NCBI GenBank assembly: GCA_035625915.1
Contig: DASPOR010000176.1
Coordinates: 1 to 40,000 of the forward strand
Direction: 5' to 3'
Origin: Alphaproteobacteria bacterium
GTDB taxonomy: Bacteria > Pseudomonadota > Alphaproteobacteria > JACZXZ01
Length of the DNA stretch: 40,000 nt
Made by a program: the position numbers and the translations under genes. A model generated the notes under the pieces. The model was not told where the DNA came from and did no database searches. It worked only from the letters and a program-made list of their open reading frames with translations. Shown piece by piece: positions 1 to 9,726 of this stretch (positions are counted from its first letter, which is position 1; every line of letters starts with the position of its first letter).

Positions 1-749
1 ATCCGACCTATGCAAAAAAGCTAGGCGTCGATGTGGACAACCTCCTCATCTCGCAACCGGACGCGGGCGAGCAGGCGCTTGAAATCACCGATACCCTCGT
101 TCGCTCGGGCGCCATCGACGTGCTCGTGGTCGACAGCGTGGCAGCCCTCGTGCCGCGGGCCGAACTTGAAGGCGAAATGGGCGATTCCCATGTCGGGCTT
201 CAAGCCCGCCTGATGAGCCAGGCCTTGCGCAAGCTCACAAGCTCGATCGCGCGCTCCCAATGCCTCGTAATCTTCATCAATCAGATCCGGATGAAAATCG
301 GCATCATGTTCGGCAATCCCGAGACGACGACGGGCGGCAATGCGCTCAAGTTCTATGCCTCGGTTCGGCTCGACATCCGTCGCATCGGCGCCATCAAGGA
401 CAAGGACGAAGTGGTCGGCAACCAGACTCGCGTCAAGGTCGTGAAGAACAAGGTGGCCCCACCTTTCAAAGTGGTCGAATTCGACATCATGTACGGCGAA
501 GGTATCTCCAAGACGGGCGAATTGGTCGATCTCGGAGTCAAGGCCAACATCATCGAGAAGTCGGGTGCGTGGTTCTCCTACAACGGTCAGCGCATCGGTC
601 AGGGCCGCGAGAACGCCAAGCAATTCCTCAAGGAGAACAAGGAAATGGCCGCCGAGATCGACCGTATGATCCGCTCGAACGCCGGCATCGTGGCGAACGC
701 CCTCATGGGCTCTCCGGAGGACGGCGAGGCGGCCGAAGCCGGCGAATAG
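1..749 (+). CDS. recA: RecA recombinase, 3' part only
   Basis: The frame is open from base 3 to a TAG at 747-749. It encodes about the last 248 residues of RecA, the ATP-dependent strand-exchange protein of homologous recombination and LexA cleavage. Visible landmarks are the Walker B segment V-V-D-S-V-A-A-L, the L1 region around G-D-S-H-V-G-L, the QIRMKIG segment, and the L2 DNA-binding loop beginning [10 protein letters not shown]. The C-terminal domain follows, with an acidic end ([10 protein letters not shown]). The start codon and the Walker A motif lie upstream of the window. The first in-frame GTG or ATG codons here are internal, so none is the true start. alaS follows on the same strand, an order common in alphaproteobacteria. 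Family identity is certain from near-continuous similarity to RecA. Confidence 0.98.
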   Translation, partial: PTYAKKLGVDVDNLLISQPDAGEQALEITDTLVRSGAIDVLVVDSVAALVPRAELEGEMGDSHVGLQARLMSQALRKLTSSIARSQCLVIFINQIRMKIGIMFGNPETTTGGNALKFYASVRLDIRRIGAIKDKDEVVGNQTRVKVVKNKVAPPFKVVEFDIMYGEGISKTGELVDLGVKANIIEKSGAWFSYNGQRIGQGRENAKQFLKENKEMAAEIDRMIRSNAGIVANALMGSPEDGEAAEAGE

Positions 750-800
750 TTGACACTGAGCCGAATTCCCCAGTGCGCCAGTACCCGGGCGCATGCGGCG

Positions 801-834
801 CGGCCCCGGAACGATTCGGGGCCGTCGCTGTTTG
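801..834 (+). terminator. Probable terminator after recA
   Basis: CGGCCCCG (801-808) and CGGGGCCG (817-824) form a perfect 8-bp GC-rich stem with an 8-nt loop that can add two more pairs. It lies 52 bp after the recA stop. The following tract (tcgctgttt) is only weakly T-rich, so Rho-independent termination is plausible but not strong. Confidence 0.5.
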
Positions 835-1190
835 ACGACGCTCGCACCTCGGGCACCCGCCGTTCGGCGCCTCGGGCTGCCTCGCCTCGTCGCAAGTCAG
901 GCATCGGCCTTGACTGCAGGGATCCCGGTGGAAGGTGGGTCGGGGCACGCTGCGCGCCGAGTAGCTTAGCCCGCTGGGCCGCCCTTTTGCGGGACATCGC
1001 TCTTTGGCGGGCTGGGCCGTTTACTGGACAGGGTCGTGCCGCGCAAGGTAGAAACGTGCGCCGAATGAGCTGGATTTGGCGCCTGCGGGCGCCATCCGTT
1101 TGACGTTCCGCCAAATCGCGCCAGATTCCAGGGTTCGAGCCCGGCTCCGGGACCCGGAATGGTGATGAGACACGTAACCGTGCCGAGATC
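835..1190 (+). other. alaS upstream region with several hairpins, no gene seen
   Basis: I see no convincing gene in these 356 bp. Three dyads are visible. AGCCCGC near 967-973 can pair with GCGGGCT near 1009-1015. TGGCGCC (1077-1083) pairs perfectly with GGCGCCA (1088-1094) around a 4-nt loop. A compound stem follows at 1125-1160: ATTCC, GGGT and CCCG pair in order with CGGG, ACCC and GGAAT. A TTGACG at 1100-1105 could be a -35 box, but no good -10 box follows at the usual distance. The area may be an alaS promoter or leader. A regulatory role is inference. Confidence 0.35.
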
Positions 1191-3839
1191 ATGACGACCA
1201 CGAACGAAGTCCGCACGACCTTCCTTGAGTTTTTCAGGCGACACGGCCACGAAGTCGTGCCGTCGAGTTCACTTGTCCCGCGCAACGACCCGACTCTGCT
1301 CTTCACCAATGCCGGCATGGTGCAGTTCAAGAGCGTCTTTACGGGCGTCGAAAAGCGGCCGTACCAACGCGCGGCAACGGCACAGAAATGCGTGCGTGCC
1401 GGCGGCAAACACAACGATCTCGAAAATGTCGGCTACACCGCACGCCATCACACCTTTTTCGAGATGCTTGGCAATTTTTCTTTCGGCGACTATTTCAAGG
1501 AGCGCGCCATCGAGCTTGCCTGGGCTTTGATCACGAAGGACTATGGCCTGCCTAAAGATCGGCTCACCGCAACCGTCTATTCGGAGGATGACGAGGCATT
1601 CGGCCTTTGGAGGAAAATCGCGGGGCTTCCCGAAAGTCGCATCATCCGCATCGCGACCTCGGACAATTTCTGGGCCATGGGAGATACGGGGCCGTGCGGG
1701 CCCTGCTCGGAGATCTTTTTCGACCACGGTGAAGGTATTCCGGGCGGGCCGCCCGGCAGTGCCGACGCGGACGGCGATCGTTTCATCGAAATCTGGAATC
1801 TCGTCTTCATGCAGTTCGAGCAGATCGAGCCGGGCAAGCGGATTTCACTGCCCAAGCCCTCGATCGACACGGGCATGGGGCTCGAGCGCATAACCGCGGT
1901 CCTCCAGGGCAAGCACGACAATTACGATATCGATCTCATGCGCGGCCTTATCGAGAACTCGGCGGAAATGAGCCATACCGCCCCCGACGGGCCGCATGCG
2001 GTGTCGCATCGGGTAATCGCGGATCATTTGCGCGCAACCTCCTTCCTCATTGCCGACGGCGTGCTGCCGTCGAACGAGGGACGCGGCTATGTGTTGCGCC
2101 GGATCATGCGCAGAGCTATGCGCCATGCCCACATCATCGGCTGCAAGGAGCCTCTCATGTGGCGGCTTGTCCCGGCACTCGTCGAGAGGATGGGGGCTGC
2201 CTACCCCGAACTGCTGCGCGCCCAGCCGCTCATTGCCGAGACGCTCAAACTCGAAGAGACTCGGTTCAAGGAGATGTTGGGCCGGGGTTTGCGCCTGCTC
2301 GAGGAGGCGACCTCGTCGCTCGATCCCGGCAAGCCGCTTCCAGGCGAGGTGGCGTTCAGGCTTTATGACACGTATGGCTTCCCCCTCGATCTTACCCAAG
2401 ACGTGCTGCGCGCGGATGGCCGCAAAGCCGATGTCGAGGGCTTCAACGTCGCGATGGAACGTCAGCGTGCAGAAGCGCGCAAGGCGTGGGCGGGTTCGGG
2501 CGAGCAGGCGACCGACAAGCTGTGGTACGAGCTGCGGGAGAAATGCGGCGCCACGGAGTTTCTCGGGTATGAAACGACAGCCGCCGAGGGTGTCGTGCAA
2601 GCAATTCTCGTGAGCGGCAAGTCGGTCCAGAGTGCTGATCGCGGTTTGAAAGTGCAGCTCATCCTCAATCAAACGCCGTTTTATGGGGAGTCGGGCGGGC
2701 AGATGGGCGATAGCGGCGTTATTTTCGGGGCGGACCGGCTTGAAATCGCAATTTCGGACACGCAGAAGAGGGCAGGCGATCTCTTCGTTCATGACGGCGA
2801 AATCACGTCGGGTAAGCTCGCCGTCGGACAGGCCGTCGAAATGCGCGTTGACGCGGAGCGCCGCGACCGCCTGCGGGCCAATCACTCGGCGACCCACCTT
2901 TTGCACCAGGCTTTACGCCGCGTGCTCGGCGAGCACGTGACCCAAAAGGGCTCGCTCGTGGCGCCCGAGCGATTACGCTTCGATTTCAGTCATCCCAAGC
3001 CAATGGCGAGCGAGGAGATCCTCGCCGTCGAGTCGGAAGTCAATTTCCGGGTGCGTCAGAATACCGACGTCGCCACGCGCCTTATGACGCCCGGTGCGGC
3101 CGTCGAGGCCGGAGCCTTGGCGCTCTTCGGTGAAAAGTACGGCGACGAGGTGCGCGTCGTCTCGATGGGTGCAGAGAAGGACGGCGCCTTTTCGACCGAA
3201 CTTTGCGGCGGCACCCATGTGCGCCGCACTGGCGATATCGGCTTCTTCAAGCTCGTGAGCGAGGCGGCCCTTGCAGCGGGTGTTCGCCGCATCGAGGCAT
3301 TGACCGGCCAGGCCGCGGGCGACTACGTCGAACACGAGGAAGCCTTGCTCCAGGGCGCTGCCGCAGCTCTCAAGGTCGCGCCGAACGACGTGCCAGCGCG
3401 TGTCTCGAACCTGATCGACGAGCGCAAGCGGCTCGAGCGCGAGATCACCGAAATGCGAAAAAAGCTTGCGGCCGGCGGTGGGACGGTTGCGGCGCCTACG
3501 GCCAGGAACGTGGGTGGGGTCAAGTTCGCTGCGCGCAAGCTCGACGGTGTGCCCGCGCGCGAATTGAAGGCGATGGCCGACACGCTCAAACGCCAAGTGG
3601 GCTCGGGCGTGGTTGCGATTGCCGCGGAGGCAGAAGGCAAAGCCTCCCTCGTCGTCGGTATCACGGAGGATCTTACCGACAAGCTCAATGCAGTCGATTT
3701 CGTGCGCGTCGGGGCGGAAAAGCTTGGCGGGAAGGGTGGGGGAGGAAGGCCCGATATGGCCCAGGCGGGCGGCCCTGACGTCACGGCACTGCAGGCAGCT
3801 CTCGACGCAATCGAGGCGGCCCTCGCCCGGCACGGCTGA
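1191..3839 (+). CDS. alaS: Alanyl-tRNA synthetase
   Basis: AlaRS charges tRNA-Ala and hydrolyses mischarged Ser/Gly-tRNA-Ala in the cytoplasm. The 882-residue length is normal for the family. The class II catalytic core occupies about residues 1-460 and includes [18 protein letters not shown] and GLERIT. The editing domain carries the zinc or editing ligands His565, His569 (HSATH), Cys672 and His676 (CGGTH). A C-terminal DHHA1/C-Ala domain ends with the glycine-rich [16 protein letters not shown]. The ATG at 1191 is chosen because the protein begins M-T-T-T-N-E-V-R, as expected for AlaS, although no strong Shine-Dalgarno is visible. A MoxR-like gene begins 19 bp downstream and could be cotranscribed. 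Confidence 0.98.
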   Translation: MTTTNEVRTTFLEFFRRHGHEVVPSSSLVPRNDPTLLFTNAGMVQFKSVFTGVEKRPYQRAATAQKCVRAGGKHNDLENVGYTARHHTFFEMLGNFSFGDYFKERAIELAWALITKDYGLPKDRLTATVYSEDDEAFGLWRKIAGLPESRIIRIATSDNFWAMGDTGPCGPCSEIFFDHGEGIPGGPPGSADADGDRFIEIWNLVFMQFEQIEPGKRISLPKPSIDTGMGLERITAVLQGKHDNYDIDLMRGLIENSAEMSHTAPDGPHAVSHRVIADHLRATSFLIADGVLPSNEGRGYVLRRIMRRAMRHAHIIGCKEPLMWRLVPALVERMGAAYPELLRAQPLIAETLKLEETRFKEMLGRGLRLLEEATSSLDPGKPLPGEVAFRLYDTYGFPLDLTQDVLRADGRKADVEGFNVAMERQRAEARKAWAGSGEQATDKLWYELREKCGATEFLGYETTAAEGVVQAILVSGKSVQSADRGLKVQLILNQTPFYGESGGQMGDSGVIFGADRLEIAISDTQKRAGDLFVHDGEITSGKLAVGQAVEMRVDAERRDRLRANHSATHLLHQALRRVLGEHVTQKGSLVAPERLRFDFSHPKPMASEEILAVESEVNFRVRQNTDVATRLMTPGAAVEAGALALFGEKYGDEVRVVSMGAEKDGAFSTELCGGTHVRRTGDIGFFKLVSEAALAAGVRRIEALTGQAAGDYVEHEEALLQGAAAALKVAPNDVPARVSNLIDERKRLEREITEMRKKLAAGGGTVAAPTARNVGGVKFAARKLDGVPARELKAMADTLKRQVGSGVVAIAAEAEGKASLVVGITEDLTDKLNAVDFVRVGAEKLGGKGGGGRPDMAQAGGPDVTALQAALDAIEAALARHG

Positions 3840-3858
3840 TTTTCCAGCGGGAGACGTC

Positions 3859-4707
3859 ATGCGCTTTCAGGGAACCGACAGTTACGTCGCGACCGAGGAC
3901 CTTATGGTCGCAGTCAATGCCGCGATCACCCTCGAGCGGCCGCTACTGGTCAAGGGCGAGCCCGGAACGGGTAAGACCATCCTCGCTCACGAAATCGCAA
4001 AGGCGCTTGGCAGGAACTTGATCGCCTGGCACATCAAATCGACGACCAAGGCGCAACAAGGTCTCTACGAATATGACGCGGTTTCGCGCCTGCGCGATTC
4101 CCAGCTCGGCGACGGGCGCGTGCACAATATCGCCAACTACATCGTGCGCGGCAAGCTCTGGGAGGCCTTCGGGGCAGAGGAACGCCCGGTCCTCCTCATC
4201 GATGAAATCGACAAGGCGGATATCGAATTCCCGAACGATCTGCTCCTGGAACTCGACCGCATGGAGTTCTACGTTTACGAAACTCGCGAGACGGTGCGGG
4301 CGCGCCAGCGACCGATCGTCGTCATCACCTCCAACAACGAGAAGGAGCTTCCGGACGCCTTTCTCCGCCGCTGCTTCTTCCACTATATCCGCTTCCCCGA
4401 TCGCGAAACGATGGAGCGTATTGTCGACGTGCATTTTCCCAATGTTAAGGCAGACCTGGTGCGTGAAGCGCTCAACGTCTTCTACAGTATCCGCGAGGTG
4501 CCCGGCCTCAAGAAGAAGCCTTCGACCTCCGAGCTACTCGACTGGCTCAAGCTTCTGATGTCCGAGGAGGTCGGGCCGGAAGTGTTGCGCGCGAAAGAGG
4601 TCGGCAAGGTGATACCCCCACTCTACGGCGCGTTGTTGAAGAACGAGCAGGATGTCCACCAGCTCGAGCGTATTGCGTTTCTCGCCCGCGCCGAGCGGCG
4701 CAACTGA
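3859..4707 (+). CDS. MoxR-type AAA+ ATPase
   Basis: This 282-residue AAA+ ATPase belongs to the MoxR/CoxD-like group, which usually acts with a VWA protein to mature or load metal centres or other partner complexes. The Walker A motif GEPGTGKT is at residues 33-40 and Walker B VLLIDE is at 111-116. Sensor-1 lies in VVITSNNEKELPDAF, followed by the arginine pair of FLRRCFF. The start is the ATG at 3859, seven bases after GGGAG. The frame is open further upstream, but that part overlaps alaS and has no family similarity. A VWA-domain gene follows after 29 bp, the standard MoxR-VWA arrangement. The substrate is unknown. It does not resemble CobS of the cobalt chelatase closely enough to be named so. 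Confidence 0.9.
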   Translation: MRFQGTDSYVATEDLMVAVNAAITLERPLLVKGEPGTGKTILAHEIAKALGRNLIAWHIKSTTKAQQGLYEYDAVSRLRDSQLGDGRVHNIANYIVRGKLWEAFGAEERPVLLIDEIDKADIEFPNDLLLELDRMEFYVYETRETVRARQRPIVVITSNNEKELPDAFLRRCFFHYIRFPDRETMERIVDVHFPNVKADLVREALNVFYSIREVPGLKKKPSTSELLDWLKLLMSEEVGPEVLRAKEVGKVIPPLYGALLKNEQDVHQLERIAFLARAERRN

Positions 4708-4736
4708 ATTCCCAGGTGAGGTGAAGGACAGCCAAA

Positions 4737-5912
4737 GTGTTTACGCAATTCTTCCTGGAACTTAGGCAGGCCCATATTCCGGTCAGTTTGCGCGAGTACC
4801 TTACATTGATTGAGGCGGTGAAGACGGGGTTGGCCGATTTCCAGTTTGAGCATTTCTATTACCTGTCCCGCTCGACCCTTGTGAAAGACGAACGCCACCT
4901 CGACAAGTTCGATCGGGTCTTCGCGCACTGTTTCAAGGGTATTGAAACGCCATCGGAGGAGTCGGCCGAGGTTCCCGAGGAATGGCTGAAGAAGCTTGCG
5001 GAACTGCTCCTGACCGACGAAGAGAAAGCGCAGATCGAAGCCATGGGTGGGCTTGAGAAGCTCATGGAAACGCTAAGGCAGCGCCTCGCGGAACAGAAGG
5101 GACGGCATCAGGGTGGGTCCAAATGGATCGGCACGGCCGGTACCTCGCCTTACGGAGCATACGGGTACAATCCCGAGGGTGTGCGTATCGGCCAGGACGG
5201 AAATCGCAACAACCGCGCGGTCAAGGTGTGGGACAGGCGCGACTTCAGGAACCTCGACGATCAAGTCGAGCTCGGCACGCGAAACATCAAACTGGCGCTG
5301 CGACGGTTGAGGCGCTTTGCGCGAGAAGGTGCAGCCGAGGAGCTCGACTTGCCCGACACGATTGCCGCAACGGCGCGGAACGCAGGCTACCTCGATCTGA
5401 AGTTCGTGCCCGAGCGCCACAATACAGTCAAAGTGCTGCTTCTGCTCGACGTTGGGGGGTCTATGTTCCCTCATGTGCGCGTCTGCGAGGAGCTTTTTTC
5501 AGCGGCCCGTAGCGAGTTCAAGCACCTCGAATTTTTCTACTTCCACAATTGCGTTTATGAGGGCGTGTGGAAGGACAACCGCAGGCGCAATACCGAGCGC
5601 ATGGCAACCTTCGATCTTCTCCACACGTTCCCGGCGGATTACAAGCTGATCTTCGTCGGCGATGCCTCGATGAGCCCTTATGAGATCACTGCACCGGGCG
5701 GCAGCGTCGAGCACTGGAACGAAGAATCGGGTCACGTTTGGCTCAGCCGCTTACTCGGTACCTACGAGCATGCAGTCTGGTTCAACCCGGTGCCCGAACA
5801 TTTTTGGCCCTATACCGCTTCCATCGAAATGGTCCGTCGAGTTTTCGGCTGGCGGATGTACCCATTGACCCTCGATGGACTGGATCGTGGCATCCGCGAG
5901 CTCGGCCGCTAG
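4737..5912 (+). CDS. VWA domain protein, CoxE-like
   Basis: This 391-residue soluble protein is of the CoxE-like VWA family and is the likely partner of the preceding MoxR ATPase. The N-terminal part ([18 protein letters not shown]) is the family's usual opening. The middle is charged and contains a Gly/Tyr-rich stretch around residues 130-160. The C-terminal VWA domain carries the metal-ion-dependent adhesion motif as D-V-G-G-S at residues 238-242. The start is GTG at 4737, preceded by AAGGA about eight bases upstream. Such pairs assist metal-cofactor insertion or complex remodelling in characterised cases, but the client here is not known. Its TAG stop overlaps the stop of the convergent icd gene (5909-5912). 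Confidence 0.88.
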   Translation: MFTQFFLELRQAHIPVSLREYLTLIEAVKTGLADFQFEHFYYLSRSTLVKDERHLDKFDRVFAHCFKGIETPSEESAEVPEEWLKKLAELLLTDEEKAQIEAMGGLEKLMETLRQRLAEQKGRHQGGSKWIGTAGTSPYGAYGYNPEGVRIGQDGNRNNRAVKVWDRRDFRNLDDQVELGTRNIKLALRRLRRFAREGAAEELDLPDTIAATARNAGYLDLKFVPERHNTVKVLLLLDVGGSMFPHVRVCEELFSAARSEFKHLEFFYFHNCVYEGVWKDNRRRNTERMATFDLLHTFPADYKLIFVGDASMSPYEITAPGGSVEHWNEESGHVWLSRLLGTYEHAVWFNPVPEHFWPYTASIEMVRRVFGWRMYPLTLDGLDRGIRELGR

Positions 5913-7126
5913 GCGTTCACCTTCGCCTTGAGATTCTCGTCGAGCTTGGCGAGGAAGGCCTGGGTATTGAGCCAGGGCTCATCCGGGCCGATGAGCATGG
6001 CCAGATCCTTGGTCATATGGCCGGACTCGACCGTCTCGACGCAGACCCTCTCCAACGTGTCGGCAAACCTGATGACTTCGGGCGAATTGTCGAACTCGCC
6101 CCGGTATTTGAGGCCGCGCGTCCACGCGAAGATCGACGCGATCGGGTTGGTCGAGGTTTCCTTGCCTTGCTGATGCAGACGATAGTGCCGCGTGACCGTG
6201 CCATGTGCTGCTTCGGATTCGACCGTTTTGGCGTCTGGCGAGAGCAGCACTGAGGTCATGAGGCCGAGCGAGCCGAAGCCCTGCGCTACGGTGTCCGACT
6301 GCACGTCGCCGTCATAGTTCTTGCAGGCCCACACGAAATCCCCATGCCACTTGAGTACCGAAGCCACCATGTCGTCGATCAGGCGGTGATCGTAGGTCAG
6401 CTTTTTTGCATCGAAGCGCGGCTTGAACTCGGTGCGGTAAACCTCCTCGAAGATGTCCTTGAAGCGCCCGTCATAGGCTTTGAGAATTGTGTTCTTGGTC
6501 GACATGTAAACCGGAAAGCCGCGAGAGAGGCCGTAATTGAAGCAAGCGCGCGCAAAGCCGCGAATTGAATCGTCGAGGTTGTACATCGCAAGTGCCACAC
6601 CTCCACCCGGAAAATCGAAGACGTCGTGATTGATGGGAGCCCCGCCGTCTTTCGGCGTGAAGCTGATGGTGAGTTTCCCAGGGCCGGGTATCTTGAAATC
6701 CGTTGCACGGTATTGATCGCCGAAGGCATGACGCCCGATCACGATTGGTTTGGTCCAGTTGGGGATCATGCGCGGCACGTTCTTGCAGATAATCGGTTCG
6801 CGGAAAACCGTTCCGTCGAGGATGTTGCGGATGGTGCCGTTGGGTGAGCGCCACATCTTTTTCAGCTTGAATTCCTTGACGCGCGCCTCGTCGGGCGTGA
6901 TGGTTGCGCATTTTACACCGACACCGTGCTTCTTGATCGCGTTGGCTGCGTCGACCGTGATCTGGTCATCGGTCTTGTCGCGCGTCTCGATGCCGAGATC
7001 GTAGTACTCGAGCTTGATGTCCAGATACGGACGGATGAGCCGCTCGCGAATGAGGTGCCAGATGATTCGCGTCATCTCATCGCCATCGAGCTCGACAATC
7101 GGATTTTTGACCTTGATCTTATTCAT
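5909..7126 (-). CDS. icd: NADP-dependent isocitrate dehydrogenase, eukaryote-like type
   Basis: The enzyme decarboxylates isocitrate to 2-oxoglutarate in the TCA cycle and yields NADPH. The 405-residue protein is of the homodimeric subfamily shared by alphaproteobacteria and eukaryotes, as shown by the opening [18 protein letters not shown]. The substrate-binding region contains S-P-N-G-T-I-R-N, and [10 protein letters not shown] carries metal ligands. The nucleotide-binding [10 protein letters not shown] is present, with the arginine and histidine expected for NADP preference. The start ATG at 7126 has AGGGG about ten bases upstream. A plausible promoter lies at 7188-7215. The gene converges on the VWA gene with overlapping stop codons. 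Confidence 0.97.
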   Translation of the reverse strand: MNKIKVKNPIVELDGDEMTRIIWHLIRERLIRPYLDIKLEYYDLGIETRDKTDDQITVDAANAIKKHGVGVKCATITPDEARVKEFKLKKMWRSPNGTIRNILDGTVFREPIICKNVPRMIPNWTKPIVIGRHAFGDQYRATDFKIPGPGKLTISFTPKDGGAPINHDVFDFPGGGVALAMYNLDDSIRGFARACFNYGLSRGFPVYMSTKNTILKAYDGRFKDIFEEVYRTEFKPRFDAKKLTYDHRLIDDMVASVLKWHGDFVWACKNYDGDVQSDTVAQGFGSLGLMTSVLLSPDAKTVESEAAHGTVTRHYRLHQQGKETSTNPIASIFAWTRGLKYRGEFDNSPEVIRFADTLERVCVETVESGHMTKDLAMLIGPDEPWLNTQAFLAKLDENLKAKVNA

Positions 7127-7187
7127 CGATTGAATCCCCTGGAATTAAGCTGCCACCGGTTTCCGGTTGGGGCACCGATTGGCGCGG

Positions 7188-7215
7188 ACAATAACATCCC
7201 CAAGCCGTTGTGCAA
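7188..7215 (-). promoter_or_regulatory. Candidate promoter for icd
   Basis: On the minus strand TTGCAC (7215-7210) is followed after 16 bp by TATTGT (7193-7188), a reasonable sigma-70-type pair. Transcription would begin near 7181 and give a leader of about 55 nt before the icd ATG. This is motif reading only. Confidence 0.45.
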
Positions 7216-7248
7216 GGGTCGAGGAATGGCGTGCGTCCGCAGACGCGT

Positions 7249-7836
7249 TTAAAGCTGTTCGGGCGCTGCCGGCTCGATCCTGGGTTTCCGCGCGACCGCG
7301 ATTTCGGCGAGGGCTGCATCCACGCTTTGGGTCATCCGGAACGCCACGCGCGCCGGTGCATGCGCAAAGCCATGGGCGATGACGTGGTCGATGAGTTGCG
7401 CGAACGGGCGCCAGTAACCGTCGAGATCAACGAGCACGACAGGCTTGTCGTGAAGTGCGAGCAGTTTCCAGGTCAGGATCTCGAGCGTCTCGTCGAGCGT
7501 TCCCATTCCGCCGGGTAATACGATGAACGCGTCGGAGAGCGCAAACATCCGCTCCTTGCGTTCGTGCATGCTGTCGACAACTTCGAGACGCGTGAGGCTG
7601 TGAACGCCAAGTTCCGCGCGCACCAGAAATCGTGGAATGACCCCTATGACTTGGCCACCCGCCGCGAGTGCTGCTTGCGCTATGGATCCCATGAGGCCCA
7701 CACCGCCGCCGCCATAAATTAGTGTGATGCCTTGCTCGGCAAGGAGGCCACCAAGGCGCGCAGCCTCTTCGCGGTAACGGTCGGCATGGCCGAAGGACGA
7801 GCCGCAAAAAACGCAGACGGAGGTAATTTTGACCAT
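7249..7836 (-). CDS. LOG family protein (TIGR00730-like)
   Basis: This 195-residue Rossmann-fold protein belongs to the LOG family. Characterised members release cytokinin free bases from cytokinin nucleoside monophosphates or hydrolyse other nucleotide monophosphates. The signature PGGMGTLDE is at residues 108-116, and the upstream M-H-E-R-K-E-R-M segment (90-97) provides the conserved Arg and Lys. The N-terminal C-V-F-C-G-S-S motif is typical. The start ATG at 7836 gives the usual family beginning. It lies upstream of icd on the same strand with about 120 bp between them. The physiological substrate in this bacterium cannot be told from the sequence. Confidence 0.92.
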   Translation of the reverse strand: MVKITSVCVFCGSSFGHADRYREEAARLGGLLAEQGITLIYGGGGVGLMGSIAQAALAAGGQVIGVIPRFLVRAELGVHSLTRLEVVDSMHERKERMFALSDAFIVLPGGMGTLDETLEILTWKLLALHDKPVVLVDLDGYWRPFAQLIDHVIAHGFAHAPARVAFRMTQSVDAALAEIAVARKPRIEPAAPEQL

Positions 7837-8120
7837 TGAAGTCCTAATTTGTCAGTCGTCATCCGTCGTTGCGTTTGATCGCGCATCGTCGGCCCGATTT
7901 TCGTTCCTTTCCGATTATATCGTCCTTCGCTAGATTGTCAGAAGGCTGACGCGGCGACCATCCTCAAGCAATTTTGATCAAGAGACGCTTGCTCAGAGGA
8001 GCTTGACCTCGGCAAAGTCCCGAAGTCGGCCATCGGTCGGCCGGGCCGGAGATGCCGAGCGAGGGAGTGGGTGCCGATCATCCGACGAGTCCGGGCTGAA
8101 TATTCTCATGGGGAGGACAT

Positions 8121-8597
8121 ATGCGGCGAATCATTGAAACGGCATGTTTGGCCGGTGCTTTTGGCGTGGCGTTGGCAGGAGTCGCGTTGCAAGGCCAGGC
8201 CGCCGACATGGCCAAAGCAATCGAATATCGTCAAAATGTCATGAAAAGCATCGGGAGCAATGTGGACAATATTGTTCTCATGATCAAAGGTCAGGTCCCC
8301 TTCAACGCGCAACACGTCGTCGTCTTTGCGGAAGACATCAACAATCTCAGTAAGCTCATCCCGGACCTGGTGCCTCCGGGCTCCGGCCCTGAAGCCGGCG
8401 ACACGCGCGCAAAGCCGGAGATCTGGCAGAAAATGGATGAGTTCAAGGCCGATGCGGAAAAGCTCACGACCGAAAGCGCCAAACTAATCGAAGTGGCCAA
8501 GGGTGGCGATCAGGCTGCCACGTTCCAACAGGCGGTGGCGATGGGCAAGGACGCCTGCGGGGGTTGCCATGAGTCTTTCCGCAAGCCAAAGGAATAA
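8121..8597 (+). CDS. Cytochrome c'-type periplasmic haem protein
   Basis: This 158-residue exported protein resembles cytochrome c' (four-helix bundle, often binding NO or CO). Residues 1-28 look like a Sec signal peptide, with probable cleavage after G-Q-A. A single C-terminal haem c site C-G-G-C-H is at residues 146-150, followed by E-S-F-R, as expected for this class. The N-terminal segment A-I-E-Y-R-Q-N-V-M-K-S-I-G matches the first helix of the family. A strong Shine-Dalgarno (GGGAGG) lies just before the ATG at 8121. A diheme cytochrome gene follows after 81 bp, so the two may be cotranscribed. Its partner and exact redox role are unknown. Confidence 0.9.
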   Translation: MRRIIETACLAGAFGVALAGVALQGQAADMAKAIEYRQNVMKSIGSNVDNIVLMIKGQVPFNAQHVVVFAEDINNLSKLIPDLVPPGSGPEAGDTRAKPEIWQKMDEFKADAEKLTTESAKLIEVAKGGDQAATFQQAVAMGKDACGGCHESFRKPKE

Positions 8598-8678
8598 CCA
8601 TTCTGCTGCAATGATTAGGGCAATGTTGCAGGCGGGCGAGACCCGAAATGGCTTGCGGTTCCGTCGACGCGGGCGGGC

Positions 8679-9623
8679 ATGCGCGTAAGGATTTTGTCGC
8701 GCGCCGGTGCCCCAAATCGGGGCTTCGCAGCCGCCGTGGTGGTTGCGTGCGCACTTTATGGGCATTTCGCGCAAGCCGAAGATACCGGCACAGCCGGCGC
8801 AGCGCCGTCGGCTGGACGCGGGGCCTACATCCTGGCTGCAGCCGGTTGCGCGGAATGTCACACGGATAAGAAAAACAATGGGCCGTTCCTTTCTGGTGGC
8901 CGCGCGCTCGCGACCCCGTTCGGCATCTTTTATTCGCCCAACATCACGCCCGATCCCGCAACAGGTATCGGCAAGTGGAGCGAAGCGGATTTCCGTCGGG
9001 CCATCCGTAGCGGCGTCGGGCCGAAGGGTGCTCATTTCTATCCGGTATTTCCCTATCCATCCTTCACCTTCATGACGGATCCCGACATCGCTGATCTTTT
9101 CGCATATCTCAAGACGGTGCCTGCCGTGACACGGCCAAACGTGCCGCACAAGGTCGGGTTCCCTTATAATGTCCGCGTCCTCATGGTGGTTTGGAATTGG
9201 CTCTATCTCAAGCGCGGGCCCTATGAACCGAATCCCGAAAAATCCGCCGAGTGGAACCGGGGAGCCTACCTTGTCCAAGCCCTTGGGCACTGCGGCGAGT
9301 GCCATACGCCGCGCACGCGGTTGGGCGCCCTCGATCGAGAAATGACACTCGCCGGAACAGACGATGGACCAGACGGCGATCACGTTCCTAACCTGACGCC
9401 GGACAAAGAGACGGGAATCGGGAAGTGGGCCCTCGAAGACATTACCTTCGCACTCCAGACCGGTCTCACGCCCGGGGGCGATTCGCTGGGTGCGAGCATG
9501 GGAGGGGTCGTCAACGAGAGTACCAGCAAATTAAGTCCCGAGGACCGAATGGCAATCGCCATTTATCTCCGCTCGCTTCCGCCAATTCAGCATCGGGTAT
9601 CCAAGTCCAAGCCCAAATCGTGA
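8679..9623 (+). CDS. Diheme c-type cytochrome
   Basis: This 314-residue exported protein carries two cytochrome c domains. Residues 1-33 form a signal peptide ending H-F-A-Q-A. The haem-binding motifs are C-A-E-C-H at 57-61 and C-G-E-C-H at 205-209. Each is followed by an N-I/L-T-P-D segment and G-I-G-K-W, as in the cytochrome subunits of periplasmic alcohol, aldehyde and molybdenum hydroxylase-type dehydrogenases. No dehydrogenase gene is adjacent, so the electron donor is unknown. The ATG at 8679 is preceded only by a GGGCGGG tract, and the start is chosen because it gives a complete signal peptide. Confidence 0.9.
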   Translation: MRVRILSRAGAPNRGFAAAVVVACALYGHFAQAEDTGTAGAAPSAGRGAYILAAAGCAECHTDKKNNGPFLSGGRALATPFGIFYSPNITPDPATGIGKWSEADFRRAIRSGVGPKGAHFYPVFPYPSFTFMTDPDIADLFAYLKTVPAVTRPNVPHKVGFPYNVRVLMVVWNWLYLKRGPYEPNPEKSAEWNRGAYLVQALGHCGECHTPRTRLGALDREMTLAGTDDGPDGDHVPNLTPDKETGIGKWALEDITFALQTGLTPGGDSLGASMGGVVNESTSKLSPEDRMAIAIYLRSLPPIQHRVSKSKPKS

Positions 9624-9726
9624 GTGCGCCGATTCGGACCGGCAAGGCTCTGTTGCAACGATACTCGGTGCGTATTAGCCTTTCTTCCCGGCGACGGCTG
9701 GCGCCGCCGCTGCGAATGAGGACGCG

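Noticed and set aside
1125..1160. Sequence resembling a tRNA T-arm (GGGTTCGAGCCC) before alaS
   Set aside because: The 5-bp T-stem does not pair beyond two bases and no acceptor, D or anticodon arm can be built around it.
1845..2906. 353-codon open frame opposite alaS
   Set aside because: It is antisense to conserved AlaRS sequence and shows no domain pattern.
3859..5912. MoxR and VWA genes as cobS and cobT
   Set aside because: Lengths and sequence segments fit CoxD/CoxE-like proteins better; the CobS N-terminal and P-loop context is not seen.
7233..7246. GCGTC/GACGC hairpin as a terminator of the LOG gene
   Set aside because: Only five pairs and no T-tract on the minus strand.
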